DNA of 64,000 nt from Corythucha ciliata (taxonomy: Eukaryota; Arthropoda; Insecta; Hemiptera; Tingidae). Under the pieces are notes generated by a model that had not been told where the DNA came from, ran no database searches, and saw only the letters and a program-made list of their open reading frames with translations. Position numbers and translations under genes: made by a program. Where the stretch lies: contig CM075938.1 of NCBI GenBank assembly GCA_038030265.1, positions 19,135,009 to 19,199,008 of the forward strand, written 5' to 3'. The stretch's first letter is position 1. Every line of letters begins with the position of its first letter. Positions 42,495 to 55,748 of the stretch are shown piece by piece.

Positions 42495-45400
42495 GGTTGG
42501 TTTATGAATGCGGCCCTATTGGTGAATTTCGCCACCTAGACTTGAAAATAAGTCCTACAGGAAAAAAATTATTTTCATTTTATGTAAACAAGGTTCGACT
42601 TTTTTAAGTCCAACCTTACGTATTGGTGGGAAATCCTCTATGAGCCGGCTGGTTTTTTCGCTATGATTTTCTGACGATTCACAGAACGGAAACAGAGAGA
42701 ATGAGCACCGGTCAACATCACAATTAGAGCCCTGACAAGTGAAGGGGCCTGAAGCCTGAACCTGAGTCATTGAACCTGCCGCATGGGGTGGTGGCACCTC
42801 CAAGACTTCGAGCGAGCCCTTCGCTACGGCCCTGCTCCTAATCTAATGTTTCGCGGTTCTAGGCCCCTTCCCACTCCGCAATGAGCAAGGTTGTTTGGTT
42901 TCTCTGTAGGTTACAAGCGAATCATAACTTTTTCATACATATGTGTGACTCGAACAGAATTCTTTTTTCCTCTTGAAATTTGCCTCTACTTCTAATTTAG
43001 GACGCTGCCTCATCTTTTCCGACGAAGAAGACATTAAAAAAAAAACCTGTAGCATACACCCCCTCCCTTCACTCGATGTCACCATCATCGCGAATCTGTC
43101 GCACTCTGTTGTTTAGGCTTGAACTCAATGTATGACGTTAGGATAGTGTAATTATTATTCTCGGAAGCCATTTTACGTAACCCATCAATTATGCGAATCA
43201 ATCGAGAGCACATCATTTCGAGTTTGGTTTGGATTCAATTCAATTTCAATTCGCTATGGGTTGAGAAGGCTTGAAAGTTGAAAACATTACTTTTTAGTGC
43301 AGCTTTAGTGGTGACTGGGGTGGTGTACTTTATTTTTATTGAGAACTTGGCAACTTCAATGTCATTATCCCGAATTCCCCCTTCCTCCCCTGGCGTAGAA
43401 AACTTGGCACTTGACAGAAAGGTCTTGTGCTCCCATCCTTCATTTTAATAAAAAGGAGATATTTAAAAAATGCCAACTTTCTAACCATTGTGTGTGTGTG
43501 TGTGAGGGGGGAGGGGTTGACCGATATTCTCCCACCTTTAGCTTTTGAAAACTAATTAATCCGCTTCAGTGCGGCCAAGGAGGGTGTTTTATTTATCCTT
43601 CTCTTCTTCTCAAGGTCGTTCGTTCGGTAGTAGACTTTTTTTACTACCTTGTTAGATATTGCTCGCGAATATAAATTGCTGCATCTAATATGGTAATTTT
43701 GTCCCCTTCCCTCATAAGTTGACATTTTGTTACACAACCCTTGAAAGCTGTCGATATTTTTGTGACAGCTTCTCTTTTCGGTTTTTGCGGTTTCCCAATA
43801 TTAGACGAACTTGTGGTACGAGGAACTTGTGGTATTTTCGATACTATCTCGTCGAATTTGCAGGAAACCTACAATTTTCTATGAGAAGGGTTTATGTATG
43901 TAATTTGTTGTGCATGAAGTAAAAGGATCCGATAAGACAAAAAAAAAAAGATCGGTAAACCTGGGACTAGATTGATTGAAAGTGTACGTCGCCTGGGTGA
44001 TTGGCCCGTTCATCTACTACTAGTCCATCAATTTTAACAAGACACTTGTATTAATTTGATTGGAAAGCCTTAAGGACCCCCTCCTCCGACCGAGTGATCG
44101 AAAAACCTGAAGACGGAGGAAAAAACATGTTTGAACCTGCGGGGAAGGCGGCTAGATATATCCAATCTCAGATTCACCCCCCCCCCCTCTTTCTTTAGCA
44201 ACCAGACCGTTAAGACTGGTAAACAATTCTCAAAAATAGCCAGTCAAACTACTTGTCAATGCATTGGTATGACAATAGGGATCGTAAAGCTGCAGTGTTT
44301 AATAGGCCCTTAACTGTGTGTTGATGGGCCTCGTTTTTTAGAAAAGGCCTTGCTTCAGATAAAATTGTTTATCTTTTTGTAGAGAGAAACGATTTTTGCT
44401 CCCGTATCCCTCCACCCGATTGAAAAATTGTAAAATTTCCTCGAAATACAACTCGCCATTGACCCAATAACACTGGTGTAAACCATCCCCCCCCCCTGTT
44501 CCGCTAATTTTATCTCTTCGACCTTTACATGTGTGTTCCGAAGTGGTCGATTTTTCCTCGATGTCTGCTCTCTTTTTTTTCTACTTTCGAAAAACTCGGT
44601 TGGGTGAGTGGGGGATACTCTAGAAGGCCCAAGGTTTTTCTGAAGCCTCTTCAACGCGTGTACGTTTTACTGTGGGGTGCGGTTTCACGAAAAATTCTAC
44701 AGCCATGTCATTTCCATCGCGTTCTTCAGTGGGAAATACGGAGAGCAGTTTGCGTCACAGTCCTCGTTATTGAGAGGATGTGAGTTCGTTGTTCCTACTG
44801 AGTGTTGTCATCCGCTTAATCGTCTGTTTTTTTGTGAAAACAAAAACATCTAAAACCGAAGTCTTTCAAATTGTAAAAGCAAGGGGCTTCAAAATGTTAT
44901 TCAGTCTCGACCTTTCTCATAGTTATGTGATTCCATGTTTTAAGGAACGTGGATTTTTAAGGGCTTTTGAAAGACGAAGGGAATCAAATCGCTTCATTGC
45001 GCTTTTGGAGCAGGAAGATAAAGAGGTCAAGATGTTCTCTTTAGGGGGAAAATTGGGTCCTTTGGATGAAGGCTATCCATTTATTTTCCATGTTTTTGTG
45101 TACTAAATAATGGGATTTATCTGTGTTTGAAACTTCTTGAATTGTCTTGTTTGCTTAATTATTATGCTTTTGTTTAATTAAATCGTTGACCCGATGACAA
45201 GCTACATAATCATTTCAGTATAATCTTGTTCCGTCAATTAATGTTTCTAATGAAAATTCTGGATCATTTCCAAAATATTTTCAACGTTTCCAAAATACGT
45301 TCAACGTATGTTTTCATCTCACTTTGAAAACCGCTGTTTATTTTCTTTCCTTATCTTCTCACTGCAGTTCTGTAATTTGGTTTGTCTGGCGTGGTGGGAG

Positions 45401-46935
45401 GGGTGTCATTTCATGTTCACCGTGTAACGAAGGTGTCATGATTTTAGTGTACTATGGTAACTTTGATGATTTCAAATTCAGTCCTGTCAGACCACAAATA
45501 ATTCATTACGAACACGAGTCGTTAGGAGGAGGATGATGATGATGATGGGGGGGGGGGGGTCTAGAACATTCAATTCGCAGTTCTGTAGTTGTTTTGTTAG
45601 AAATGGGTTCAACAGTGGATTGCAGGCAAAACTGTTTCTAAAAATAGCTACGAAATTAATTGGGAATGAGATGAAAAGGCCTTCAGACTCGAATATTCCA
45701 GTGTTCAAAGTTTCATTATAAAGTCATCTATTTGGAGGAAACCTTGTACATCAGAAGCCTCCCCCCCTCCTAGTATCGATTTTGAAACCATTCAATCCTC
45801 TCGCCCACGTCTCCGCCCTTAGCGGTTCTATTAATTCTTAAAATTCTTGAGCCCCTCCTCTCGTTATCGCGGAGCCTTTTCAACGCTTTTTCCCCTCGTT
45901 GACAAGAAGAGCCTGTTGCTGCAAATTTCGACGCAGTTCTCGCGTTGTTAAAGAAAATATTTCGATGAACTCCTTCCTAGTTTAAACAAACGGCTCTTTT
46001 TCTTGTTTGGAAGAAAACTGGCTAATTAAATTGTACGCTAAGACGTTTTTATAATTACAAATGACTTTCATTTTTAAATGGCTAAGGAGACGCCTTCGTA
46101 CCCCTCATTCAATGGGAAGGCGTAATTGCCTTTTATTTTGAAAATATCAATATTTTTTTATGTGAGCTGTGAACTTCTCTTTAATTCCCCCTCCCCCTCT
46201 CTAAAAATAGCTCTATGTATTAGCAACAGAGCGTTTTTATTAAGCGAGGAATTGAAGAGTTTGGGCGTCATTGGTAAGTGGGTCGGTGGAGGGAATGTAT
46301 CCTTAAACTCCTCCTCTTACCCTTCAATCCTTGCAACCATCATATCATTTTTCGATGCCCAAAAAGGCTGTATATTTATAGAGAGGCTGAATACAGTATA
46401 CAAAGAGGAGGAAAATACCGATGTGATATGTGGTGGGGTGTGAGGGGAGTAGTTTGAAAGAGATGGGGCATTTTGGGCCACCTTGATGAACAATTGGGAA
46501 TTCAAGCTATCGGATACGAGGTCTGGCGGATTTCCGGGTGAACTACTAGAAAAAGTACTCTTTTATCAATATCGCCCACGAAAGTGCCGGTTTGAGTGAC
46601 TATTTTGTATTGTTTTACTGTTGCTTTAACTATTTTTATTTTTGTTGGAGCTACTAGACGTTTTCCATGGCCAAGTATGTATTGATATACAATTACGTAC
46701 ATTTTCTTTTTTTTTTCTGTCAGTGCACGTGTGAATCGTCCATCCCGAACAAATTGTTCTGTCTTCGGGTGTCACTCTAGGCCTGCAATACTCAACGTTG
46801 ATTGGATTTTAAGCTCTTAAGCTCAGCTTAAGGCTAAACCTAAACAGAACTTTTGGATTTAAGTGATGTGGTCGACTCCGGCCTTGGAAATTTGCCAAAC
46901 TGAAGCAACGCCACAAAAGTCGTGTCGTGTCCATC
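42495..46935. other. Intron-like stretch without recognised genes
   Basis: It contains a TG microsatellite at about 43489-43504, C runs near 44177 and 44486, ATG repeats followed by a 13-base G run (45533-45559), and many motif-free short ORFs. A 44-codon frame behind an AG at about 43000 lacks a donor and was not called. Confidence 0.35.
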
Positions 46936-46938
46936 GTT

Positions 46939-47099
46939 CAATTTTTAAAAAATGGCTATTTTTATGAAAAAAACTTACTCGTGTAAAAGGGACCTAACAC
47001 AATTTCCCAGCAATTAGTATCGCACGTAACAGGACCTTTAGTAGGCCCCTTTTACACGAGTAAGTTTTTTGAACAAACTAGCCACTTTGAACAAAATTG
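46939..47099. mobile_element. Foldback MITE with CTTACTCGTG motif
   Basis: AAAAACTTACTCGTGTAAAA and TTTTACACGAGTAAGTTTTTT are inverted. Pairing extends outward (CAATTTTT..AATGGCTA with TAGCCACTTTG..AAAATTG). A partial third copy, AAAACTTACTCGTGTAAAAC, lies at 47165-47185, so the element may be compound. Confidence 0.75.
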
Positions 47100-47164
47100 A
47101 CAGATGTTCCCTGCCTCAAATCGTCTGGTTGTGATCAGATTGAACCACATATTATTGAACACAA

Positions 47165-47240
47165 AACTTACTCGTGTAAAACAGCCCTTACACCACTAGT
47201 GAACTTTTAAAAGAACACGCGGCCATGTGTAAAGGGCCGG
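47165..47240. repeat. Partial copy of the 46939 element end
   Basis: ACTTACTCGTGTAAAACAGC repeats the arm of the neighbouring foldback. ATGTGTAAAGGGCCGG at about 47223 is a loose inverse of it. Confidence 0.5.
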
Positions 47241-49945
47241 TATCCACACGCTACTTTTTTCATACATTTTGTCTGCACAGTTCAACACATTGCAGGTAAG
47301 ACGCTGCGTCTGGACTGGAAAACTGCGCAGTTTTGACTCCGCTGCGAAGACTGTGCAGTTGCAGAGACCCCTGAACTGCTCAGCAAAATGTTAAGAAAAA
47401 CGTAGCGTAGTGTCTTGAAGCTCGGCGCTCACGATGAATTGTTCGAAGCATGATTACTTGCAAGAAAAAATGATCCCCTGTAGTGAGCGGATGGTTTTTT
47501 AAAACAGGTAGGCAATGCTGCTTCATGCTTCAAAAATGCGTCGAGTGCACCAAGCTTTAGAACGTGGGTGTACTTGTTAGGTAGCATGAATGAATTTCCT
47601 TACCTAGAAATCTTAAGAATTCCGTTAGCGTTAAGCGCATATTTTCGGAGTAACAATACAATCGCAAAACGAAGAAATTACCAGACCAATAATGAGTAGG
47701 GAAGACAAGAACAGAGATGTGAAAGAATGTGACCAAGCCAGCAAGTTCCCCTGAGGTTCTTAATTTACACCCCTTTTATCAGAATAAAGGAGACATCTCA
47801 TTCCACCATTGGCTATCGAAGACGCCTTTGAAGTCCATTGGGTAAGGAAGTTCGACACATTTGAGTAAAAATCAGAAGTACCTACTGGTTTGTTGGTGTT
47901 GCCGGTGTTTTTCAAGAGAGGGAATTCCCACCGATGTATTTCTTTTTGGAAGCTTGGATTTTTCCATCATAATGGCCACTCGCAAAATTGACTTGTGTTA
48001 GAACATAAATTCATTCATTTCGAGCTCCCAATCAGCATTTAAAACCACGAATTTAATTAAAACACCCGGCACTGTCATTGAAATCAGTAGGAATTCTACC
48101 AAGGAGTACTCTTTTCATTATCAGACGTCAGCGCTCCAAGTGATAGCTTAAATTCCCAATAGGGCGTGAACGGTAGTGGTGGGGCTGTTTGAATTTTTTT
48201 TTTAAGCTGTTTAGAGAACTGTAGCTTCTGTAGGCTGACGAAAAAACAGGCTGTTACCTGCTGCAGGACTGTTTCGAACTGGTTCATTATCATCGTTTAG
48301 AACTTAAGCTACATTTTGGGCTATACAGCCGCCTCCTTCTCGGTTGGCCCAGCACTATTCCAATTAGCCATTGAAACAAGTGTTTTTTCCCCCTTCCCTT
48401 TTTCACCTATCCACAGCTGAGATTGGGTCACGAGCATGCACAGTTTTTCGCTAGGTATTAGCTCATTTTTAAATATCACCTCCTCCCATGCCCTTGATGA
48501 AATAGCCCTGAAGTGCTGGCTCGTAAAAACAACGTTTATGGCTGGAAAAATACGTCTTTGTTCGGTTCTACCCCGCGAAAAGAGTTATGAGAGTGTAATT
48601 TGAGCCTGAGTTAACGCACGCTTAAGGGGCAGTGCAATCAAGGGAGACCTCATTATTATGCCAGGTGTATTATGCTCCTAATTACTTGGGGCCCTAAAAA
48701 TCGTGAATTAATTATACTTCAAGAGCTTTTTTTCGTTTTTGTTTATAAGGAGAAAGGTGATGAAACTAATTTTTAAATTTAATGACTTCATGGGCTTTCA
48801 TGAACCTGAAGAGGGTCTGATGCTCTGGTAGTAACTTTTAAGATCCCCTGTTCGCTCTTTCATTTTTAGTCGGTCGAGGGTGAGTATTCTCTTTTCCCCC
48901 ACATTCCTCCTATACAAATAGTGAGCCTTTTCGGCTACACTAGCCGTTTTTGGTGAGAGTATATTTGTGTACATGGATAAATAAAAAGTGTCGAAACACT
49001 CACTCAGTCTTATACATCCAGGAGGTGCGAGTGGAATATTTCGAGGTATATGACAAACCAAAGGGGTTGGAGGCGGCTGCTTGCTAGGTGGGTTGAAGAA
49101 ATGCGCCCCTCTGGATGGTATTGATCACTCGCGAAGTGTGCCCTCACAGCCAGTGGTGCTGGGATCCGTGTAGTCATGTAGCAACGATCCTCCTACCCAG
49201 CAACTTTCTTTTTGTGGTCAGCAGCCTCATTCTTTCTTCCCTACACACTCGGCAATCTCGTGTGAGTTTTTTTTGTTATAAAATTTTTAACAAAAAGGAA
49301 AATGTTGGCTGTTGATTACTCAATAGGTCCACTTCAAGTTAAAATAAAGAACAACGGGTTTCTTCACCCGTAAAGAAACGCCGGCAATTTTTTGTGAGTA
49401 ATTAACTGTGAATTTTTCCGTGTTATTTCGCCAGTTACTGCCTTTTAGCCTTAATTAGTGATTCCAGTCTCTCGATATACCAACCAGTTGTGCTGATCTC
49501 TCCCTTGCCTACAACCCTTCTAGTATCCCGGCACGCTCGGTATTCAGGAAACATGCCCTCATCCTTTCACTTTATGGCGTTCCGTGTAGTCCAAGGGTTG
49601 AATTTAAATTCAAGTCTCGCTCGAGATTCACTCTTCGATTTTACACTAAGCTGACCGAAACGAGAGAAACCCTGGGGATAAATCGGAGAAATCTCCGCGA
49701 TGCTCCATTGTCTGCTTAGAGCAGGAGGGGTGAATGGATAAATGTTTCTTTTTTTCGTTTATGAACGTCACCTATGCGTGAATAGTGTGCGTGGAGTGGT
49801 ATACCTCGCTTTGGTCACATGTCACCAGTGAAAGCACTTTTAATCTTCGTGAGGTTATTTTTACTTCCCGTTTTCTCCTCTTCACCTCCCACTAGCACCC
49901 TTCGTGACTTCAATTTTTTAAATTTAAATTGGATTCAACACAATA
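47241..49945. other. Intron-like stretch
   Basis: No gene or repeat was recognised. The ORFs here have no motif. Confidence 0.3.
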
Positions 49946-49947
49946 GC

Positions 49948-50081
49948 TCTGTTCCATTGTTTTGCTTGTGCTACAATAGTGCAGAAAACTATGTGATCTC
50001 ATTGACTAATATTTTGAAAAATTGAATGAAATCAGATGATTTTTCTACATCAGTGTAGCACTCGCGAAACAATGGAACAGA
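49948..50081. mobile_element. MITE-like inverted-repeat element
   Basis: TCTGTTCCATTGTTTTGCTT (left) and CGAAACAATGGAACAGA (right) are inverted. Inner GTGCTACAATAGTGCAGAAAA/TTTTTCTACATCAGTGTAGCAC pairs with mismatches. No ORF. Confidence 0.8.
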
Positions 50082-50084
50082 CCA

Positions 50085-53075
50085 AGGATTCCCTTCTTCC
50101 TCCTTAGTACGAAGTTTAGAAGCACTGGGTCCCTGTGCATCCTAGGCATTGATGGCTCACGGGTTCTTACCCCGAGCCGATTTTCCTAATTTTCCCACGG
50201 ACGGTGGCCATGCTATCCGCGTGCTGAGGCATGAGTAAAACGTCGACGCATCAGGTGGACCTCGATAAGCCGCTCTAGGGGGCAACCATGACAAAAAAAA
50301 AAAGGAAAAAGCCAAAACCTACGACATCACAAAACGATAATTGTGCCCTCTCTCCCCCCCTCCCGCATTGACGGCAGACGTGTCCTCGCTCCGGGCCTCT
50401 CAACACCCCTTGAAGAGTTGACGGTATAAAATTGGCCAGTGCCCTGGTGATTTAGGCAAAAATTACCTTTTGGGTTACGTTTAGAGGGCCCATGGTATTG
50501 GGAAGGGAAGGGTGTTTAGGCCCGGTTCCGACTGGATTCCACACTGATAATTGTCCGAGGGATTCCCCGAGGGATCGTAAAAATCGCGTTGGCCGATTTT
50601 TGCAAAAATAGTCATTAATTCAAATTAGACGAATTTGCGTACTTTGGGGGTTTTTGCCACAGAGAATCCGAAAACGCAGCCAAAACCACTCAAATGGTAT
50701 CAATAATATTGAATTATTTTGTTCAATCTATCCTTTGCTTTATTTAGACCGTTAATTTACCCTCTTCACCGCCTTACAATGCGGGTTTTTTTCTTCATAG
50801 AACGCAAGTACTGCAGAACTACAGTCAAGTCAAGGAAGCTCGACCCGTCGTACGTCTATGCCGTGCGGGTCCTAAGTATCATGCTGCTTATCAGGAGCGG
50901 TTACGGTAATTTTTAATAGGATTTAATGGTGGGGAAAATTAATTTTGAGCGCTAGTGCTAGGCCCCTTTTCAGAGTGGCGTTCGATAGGTGACAGAAAAA
51001 TATAAATTATTTTGTGATGAATTAGTTGGTCACTAAGATTTACCGTTGGTTTTGTAGATTGTAAAAGTTTGTTTCTGAAGCACTATTTAAGGGTTTAGGA
51101 GGGCAAAATTTTGAAGAGCTTAATTAAGGTACCCCGAGTCTAGCGAATTCCGAGGAATTCTCCCCCCCCCCCTTTATGTTGTCCCTTTCAGCGTGTATGT
51201 CTGATAGAGAACATTAGCCGACAGCTTCGGGCTAAGTCAAGGCCGTGGTTCGTAGACGCGCTTGGTATGCAATGTACAGCTTTGTCGTTTGGTGTTGAGG
51301 ACAATTGCCTATCCACCGTGCTGGGCTGGTGCTGCTTCTAGATGTCGTAATTCGCCTCTTTCCTTTCCCTTCATTTTGTTACAATTTTAGGCTAGAAAAC
51401 ACTGATCTGATTCGTGTCTGCGGGGGTAATGTGTGAGTGTGAGTACTGTGTAGAGTCGGGACTTCCCTTTTTGAGCACCCGCTTATAGTAGGTGAGTGAG
51501 AAAGTGGGGTTGTTGTCTCTTTCTTTGATGAAGAATTTCATTTGATTCTTACAAGGAAGTGGGCAGGAAAAAAGTAGGCAAAAAGCCAGTAGCTCTCGTC
51601 TTATTCTTCTACTTTTTTGTTGGCGGAGTTATAGGCGTTTCGCAGTTGCGTGAAAACTTTAAAGAAATTCCGTTCCGTTATGTGGCATTTAATTGTAATT
51701 GAAACGAGTATTTCTTTATTTACGGGACGTAAAATAGTTGAAATGTAATTAACATGATAATGTCTGTTTTGAGGTTGTAACGAACAGGGCTTACTGGATC
51801 GTAAGCCGCATCCTCCTTCCCCCCCCCCCCCGTCACCGAGAATAGAAAACTAATTATATTGGGACTTTGACGTTGTTCTTCCCATTCGTAACTATCTATC
51901 GCAACTACCACGCTTTCAATTTAATGCTCTTTCTTTAACTTGAAACGTACAGCATTATTCACGACTTTGATAGGTAGCAAAAAAAATCCATTTCCGTCAC
52001 ATGACGCCCACATTGTTGTTTGATGCATAATCATCTTATTTTTCTCACGGTTTCTGCTATGCCGATTACCTAATGGCAAGTGCTCCGATAACTCCTTTCC
52101 TTTTAGCTTCGAGTTCATTTGTTAATTTTAAAGCAAGAAGAGACTGTCTCGAGTGACATTGCTCTGGTAGAGCAAAATCGAGTTCGTGTCACAATCCTAT
52201 TTTGGTGGGGTTCGTCAGGTGGTTGTTAACCGCACAGGTGGTGGGAGGTGGTGATTGAAAGGAGAGAAATAGCCGAGGTCACACAGCTTGCATCGAGTGG
52301 ATAGGATGCACTGCTCATATAGCCTTGTTTCGTTAAATAAACGGGTTTGCTCCCTATTTTTCTTTCTTTTATTCTCGCATGAAGTTTTTATGAGCTTGAA
52401 AACACGAGGGTATATTTCCGGGAATTGAAGAGTTCTACGGTGAGATCAAGGACAGAGACTATAGGCCTGCGCGTGAGAGGGGGGGGGGAGCATAAGGCGT
52501 CCTCGTCGGGTAATTGCACAGAGAAATATTATGTACCTATTTCACTTTAGATCTGACATACATTCAAACGTGGGTATAATCCTAGCGTGTACTTGATGGA
52601 TCTTTTCGCAATCCTTGAAAATAGACTCACTTCCTCTCTCGTCTATTGTTTATTTAAGGAAAAGTAACCGATCGACGAGAAACTTGTTAGGGGATTAGGT
52701 GCTCCTCTTTCACCAGTCCGTTGTCCGTCCCATCCCTGTCCGTGTACCCGACGATAGAAATTTACACGTCAGCATAAATAATGTGAAGCATTGGGGCGAA
52801 CCCTGGAAGCCCTGAAATAGAGGGGTCGAAATTCCCAAAAAATCAACGTTCCAAAGGCCAATATAGTTCGACTTGTTCAATTGCTTGAAACTTGAGAGGC
52901 CATTGCAAGGCGTTTGTTCAGAGAGTTCCCTCTGAGCAGCTTCACTATTTTATCCTAATTGTGATGTGATGTGTATCAAAATGTAAAAATAATTATCATT
53001 CACCCCCGCCCTGCCCACAGACCCCCAGATGCTTACTTCAACCCATTTTTACACACCGAGCATATCTAATGAGTT
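50085..53075. other. Intron-like stretch
   Basis: No gene was recognised. There are C runs at about 51163 and 51819-51831 and a G run near 52480. A short frame near 50790-50915 has no donor in frame and no known motif. Confidence 0.3.
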
Positions 53076-53079
53076 TCCT

Positions 53080-53109
53080 CTTCTTCTTTTTCTGTTTTTC
53101 CAGGTAAGG
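53080..53109 (+). promoter_or_regulatory. Candidate recursive splice site
   Basis: A long pyrimidine tract (TTCCTCTTCTTCTTTTTCTG then TTTTTCCAG) runs directly into GTAAGG. An acceptor fused to a donor, (Y)nNCAG/GTAAG, is the hallmark of recursive splice (ratchet) sites in long insect introns. It lies about 16.7 kb downstream of the donor at 36439. Splicing there would recreate CTCAG/GTAAGG. Confidence 0.5.
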
Positions 53110-53161
53110 AAATGGGCGACCTGGGATAATAAAAGTGATAAAAACTAAAACAAACAACATG
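53104..53161 (+). other. 58-nt exon candidate ending in ATG at a donor
   Basis: Bounded by TTTTTCCAG on the left and GTGAGT on the right. Joined in phase 0 to the 414-codon exon it would add VRKWATWDNKSDKN and then a stop, so full inclusion would truncate that isoform. Its last three bases are an ATG in the context CAAACAACATGG, which would restart translation in phase 0. Two readings fit: a 5'-UTR exon whose start codon closes the exon, or an exon attached to a recursive splice site that is normally removed. Only transcripts can tell. Confidence 0.5.
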
Positions 53162-55575
53162 GTGAGTCCCGTTGTTCTTCTCTTTTTTCAGCTCTTTTAT
53201 TTTTTTCTAATGTCTTTTATTTTTTCGATTCCGCTTGCCTGTGATTGTAAAACGTGCTAAGAATGATGAAGAAGCGCGAAAGGGGGAATGCAATTTTCAA
53301 AAAGGCAGCAGTCATTCTTGGAATAGTTAATTGTTCCGCCGCTTGGGGGGGGGGGGTGGAAAAAAGGGTGCCTGAAAGTTTGTCGAGAACGGTCGGGGAT
53401 CTTTCATTATTTTGACGGTAAATAGGCGACATTTCAAAGGTCAACCAATTTTTTTTTTTTTTTTTGTCTTTATTCAACAATTCTCAGGGGCACGAGGTGC
53501 CAATTAAAGTCATGGAAAACTTTGGGGACTAAAAAGAAAGTTGGAGCGCCTGTTAATGAAACCGATTTTATTAAAATTCATTAGTCATTCCTTTAATAAT
53601 GCCTCGCACCCTGAGAATCGTATAAAAGGTCTTGCCCCCTACGAACTTCACTCGGTTTCGTTCCTTTAATAAAAAATCGCATTTTGTAACGACTGTTAAA
53701 GTGAAAGACGGGAAGGAGGGTGAGGGCTAATTAACATTTGGACTTGCTAAGGCCATGATAACGACAGTGTTTTCCTCGTGGTACTCGCGGCCTACGAGGA
53801 GGATGACACATACCTGACGGGATAGTTCTCGTCACAAAGCGCAGCATCGAGTCTTGGGTATCTTCAACTTTATTCTTTGCGGGGTAGGAGGGATACAATT
53901 TTTAAAATCAGTCGCGACCAACAGATCCGGCCTCTGTCTAGTTGTAATGGGAAGGAGGGGCTAGAGTCCGTTATCTTCGACTTTTAGTCCTCAAAACGGT
54001 ACAGAGAAAAAAATACTGAACGTTGAGGTTTTCCAATGAATGTTTTTTCCTTCTTTTTATTTCTTACTGCGCGTTGTCTCTTGGCAAATGTTATCTACAA
54101 CGCTCCTAATCCAGCCATTTTCGTTTTTGTTTGTTTTATTCAGCATTCAATGCTATCTTTTGTTCTTGCAAAAGTGTGTTATAAAATCCCTTCTCCCGCA
54201 CGTTTGTATCTCGCCTTTTCACGCGTTTTAGCCGCTCTTTGTCAATCTTGTGGATGACTCATCTCTGTCCATCCCCCCCCCCCTGGCGATCACCCACTGG
54301 TGTGACGTCTCTCAAATAATAATGTTAATAACGCGTACTGGTAGCATTTATTCTCAATTAAAATTCGTGTCAAAGGTCCCATAACCCATATTTGTTGAGC
54401 ACATATTTGTGGGGCTTCGGCGCTGCTGCACTCAGACCCACTATGAATGAGGCGTGATAATATCGAGGTTTCTGGCGTGATTTTGTTTGAAGGAAAATTA
54501 CACTAAAAGTCTGTTTTATCATTAGTTCGCTTGCTTTCATGTTCAAATCCGCAGGACCTTATTATATCTGCAAAACTTTGCCATTTCGAAATATTTTTTG
54601 CCAAGGTCAAGCGCTTTGTGTGTGCGTGATGTATGAATTATTTCGCGTTCATGATTTTATTGAAATTATCGTCTGGCGTATCTTTTTCATTAATAGTGGA
54701 TTTCACTACCTCGGCTTAAGGTTTTGGCCACATCAGTAATTACATAACAATTAGGTACCAGTTTTGTGCCTTGTAAATCAAAATTTAGGCCATAAATTCA
54801 TGATTTACAGTCTTAAATTATGCAGCTTCCCGAGGTGAGATCGGCACGGCTTTCTGCATATTTGGAAGCTCCAAATGTCCAGTTTTTTTTTGCTGAAAAT
54901 AAATTTTAACCAGCCGTATTCTGAGCAAAAATGATAGCCAATAAGTTCAATTAACAGAAAACGGCGTGGAATCGCTAGTTTTGGGGGCTAGAATGGCCAG
55001 GAACCATGATTGTCCCCTCGCCGGTGGATTCACCGTTTTCAACGCCAAAGAGCAATTTTCTGAAGCAGAAATGGCAGTCACCAATGGCAAAACAATAAAT
55101 ATCCAGGCGATAAATTCACAGCTTTGTTGCTAAGCAGCAAGTTTATCGGGGGGGGGGGGGCAAAACTGACGGCCGTACTGGTCTGAGAAGGTGTAGAATT
55201 TTCTGTTTTGTGCTGTGAAATCACATTGATTAATAAATAAGATGGTTCAAAGGCTAATGTTCATGGTTTATATGCTAATCGTGCAGCTTCTGAGCCAAAA
55301 ATAAAAGTTCTGAGGCGGCAGATCTTCTACGGTCAGTCGCGAATTACCCTCTCTTGACTCTACCGAAACTACTGCGTGACTTACCGACCTGCCTGTTCGG
55401 GCAGGAAACGCTGGGTAGGCTCATTTTAGGCTGTGAAATACCGTTATGTCCTTTTCACGTGAATATTATGTGATTTTGACTTGATGCAACGCTTTAAAAT
55501 TAATCCTTTTCTGGATTATGTATATGGAATAATTTGTTTTTCGTACTACTTATAACGAAAGTGGCATTTTTCAAA
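53162..55575. other. Intron-like stretch
   Basis: There are G runs at 53345-53356 and 55148-55160 and a C run near 54272. 54760-55330 has loosely repeating CTGA(A/G)NA-AAAT-(A/G)CCA pieces that may be a decayed minisatellite. No gene was recognised. Confidence 0.3.
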
Positions 55576-55576
55576 C

Positions 55577-55645
55577 GTTACAATATGAAATCATATCATC
55601 GTTACGATATGAATCCGTATCGTATCAGTGTTACGATATGAAAAC
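55577..55645. repeat. Three CGTTACGATATGAA repeats
   Basis: CGTTACAATATGAA, CGTTACGATATGAA and TGTTACGATATGAA occur in tandem with ~26-bp spacing, and the spacers (ATCATATCAT, TCCGTATCGTATCAG) are partly inverse to them. Confidence 0.75.
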
Positions 55646-55748
55646 TTTGACCTCAGTTTAGTTATCTATATGGAGACTGTAGGCTGATCGGCTGACGGGC
55701 TCCTCCCTAGTCTAGAGCTCGTCTTTGAGTGAAGTCAGGCTGTAAGGT

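Noticed and set aside
42990..43140. Exon starting DAASSFPTKK behind an AG at about 43000
   Set aside because: The acceptor is plausible, but no donor follows in frame before the stop, and the peptide is low in complexity.
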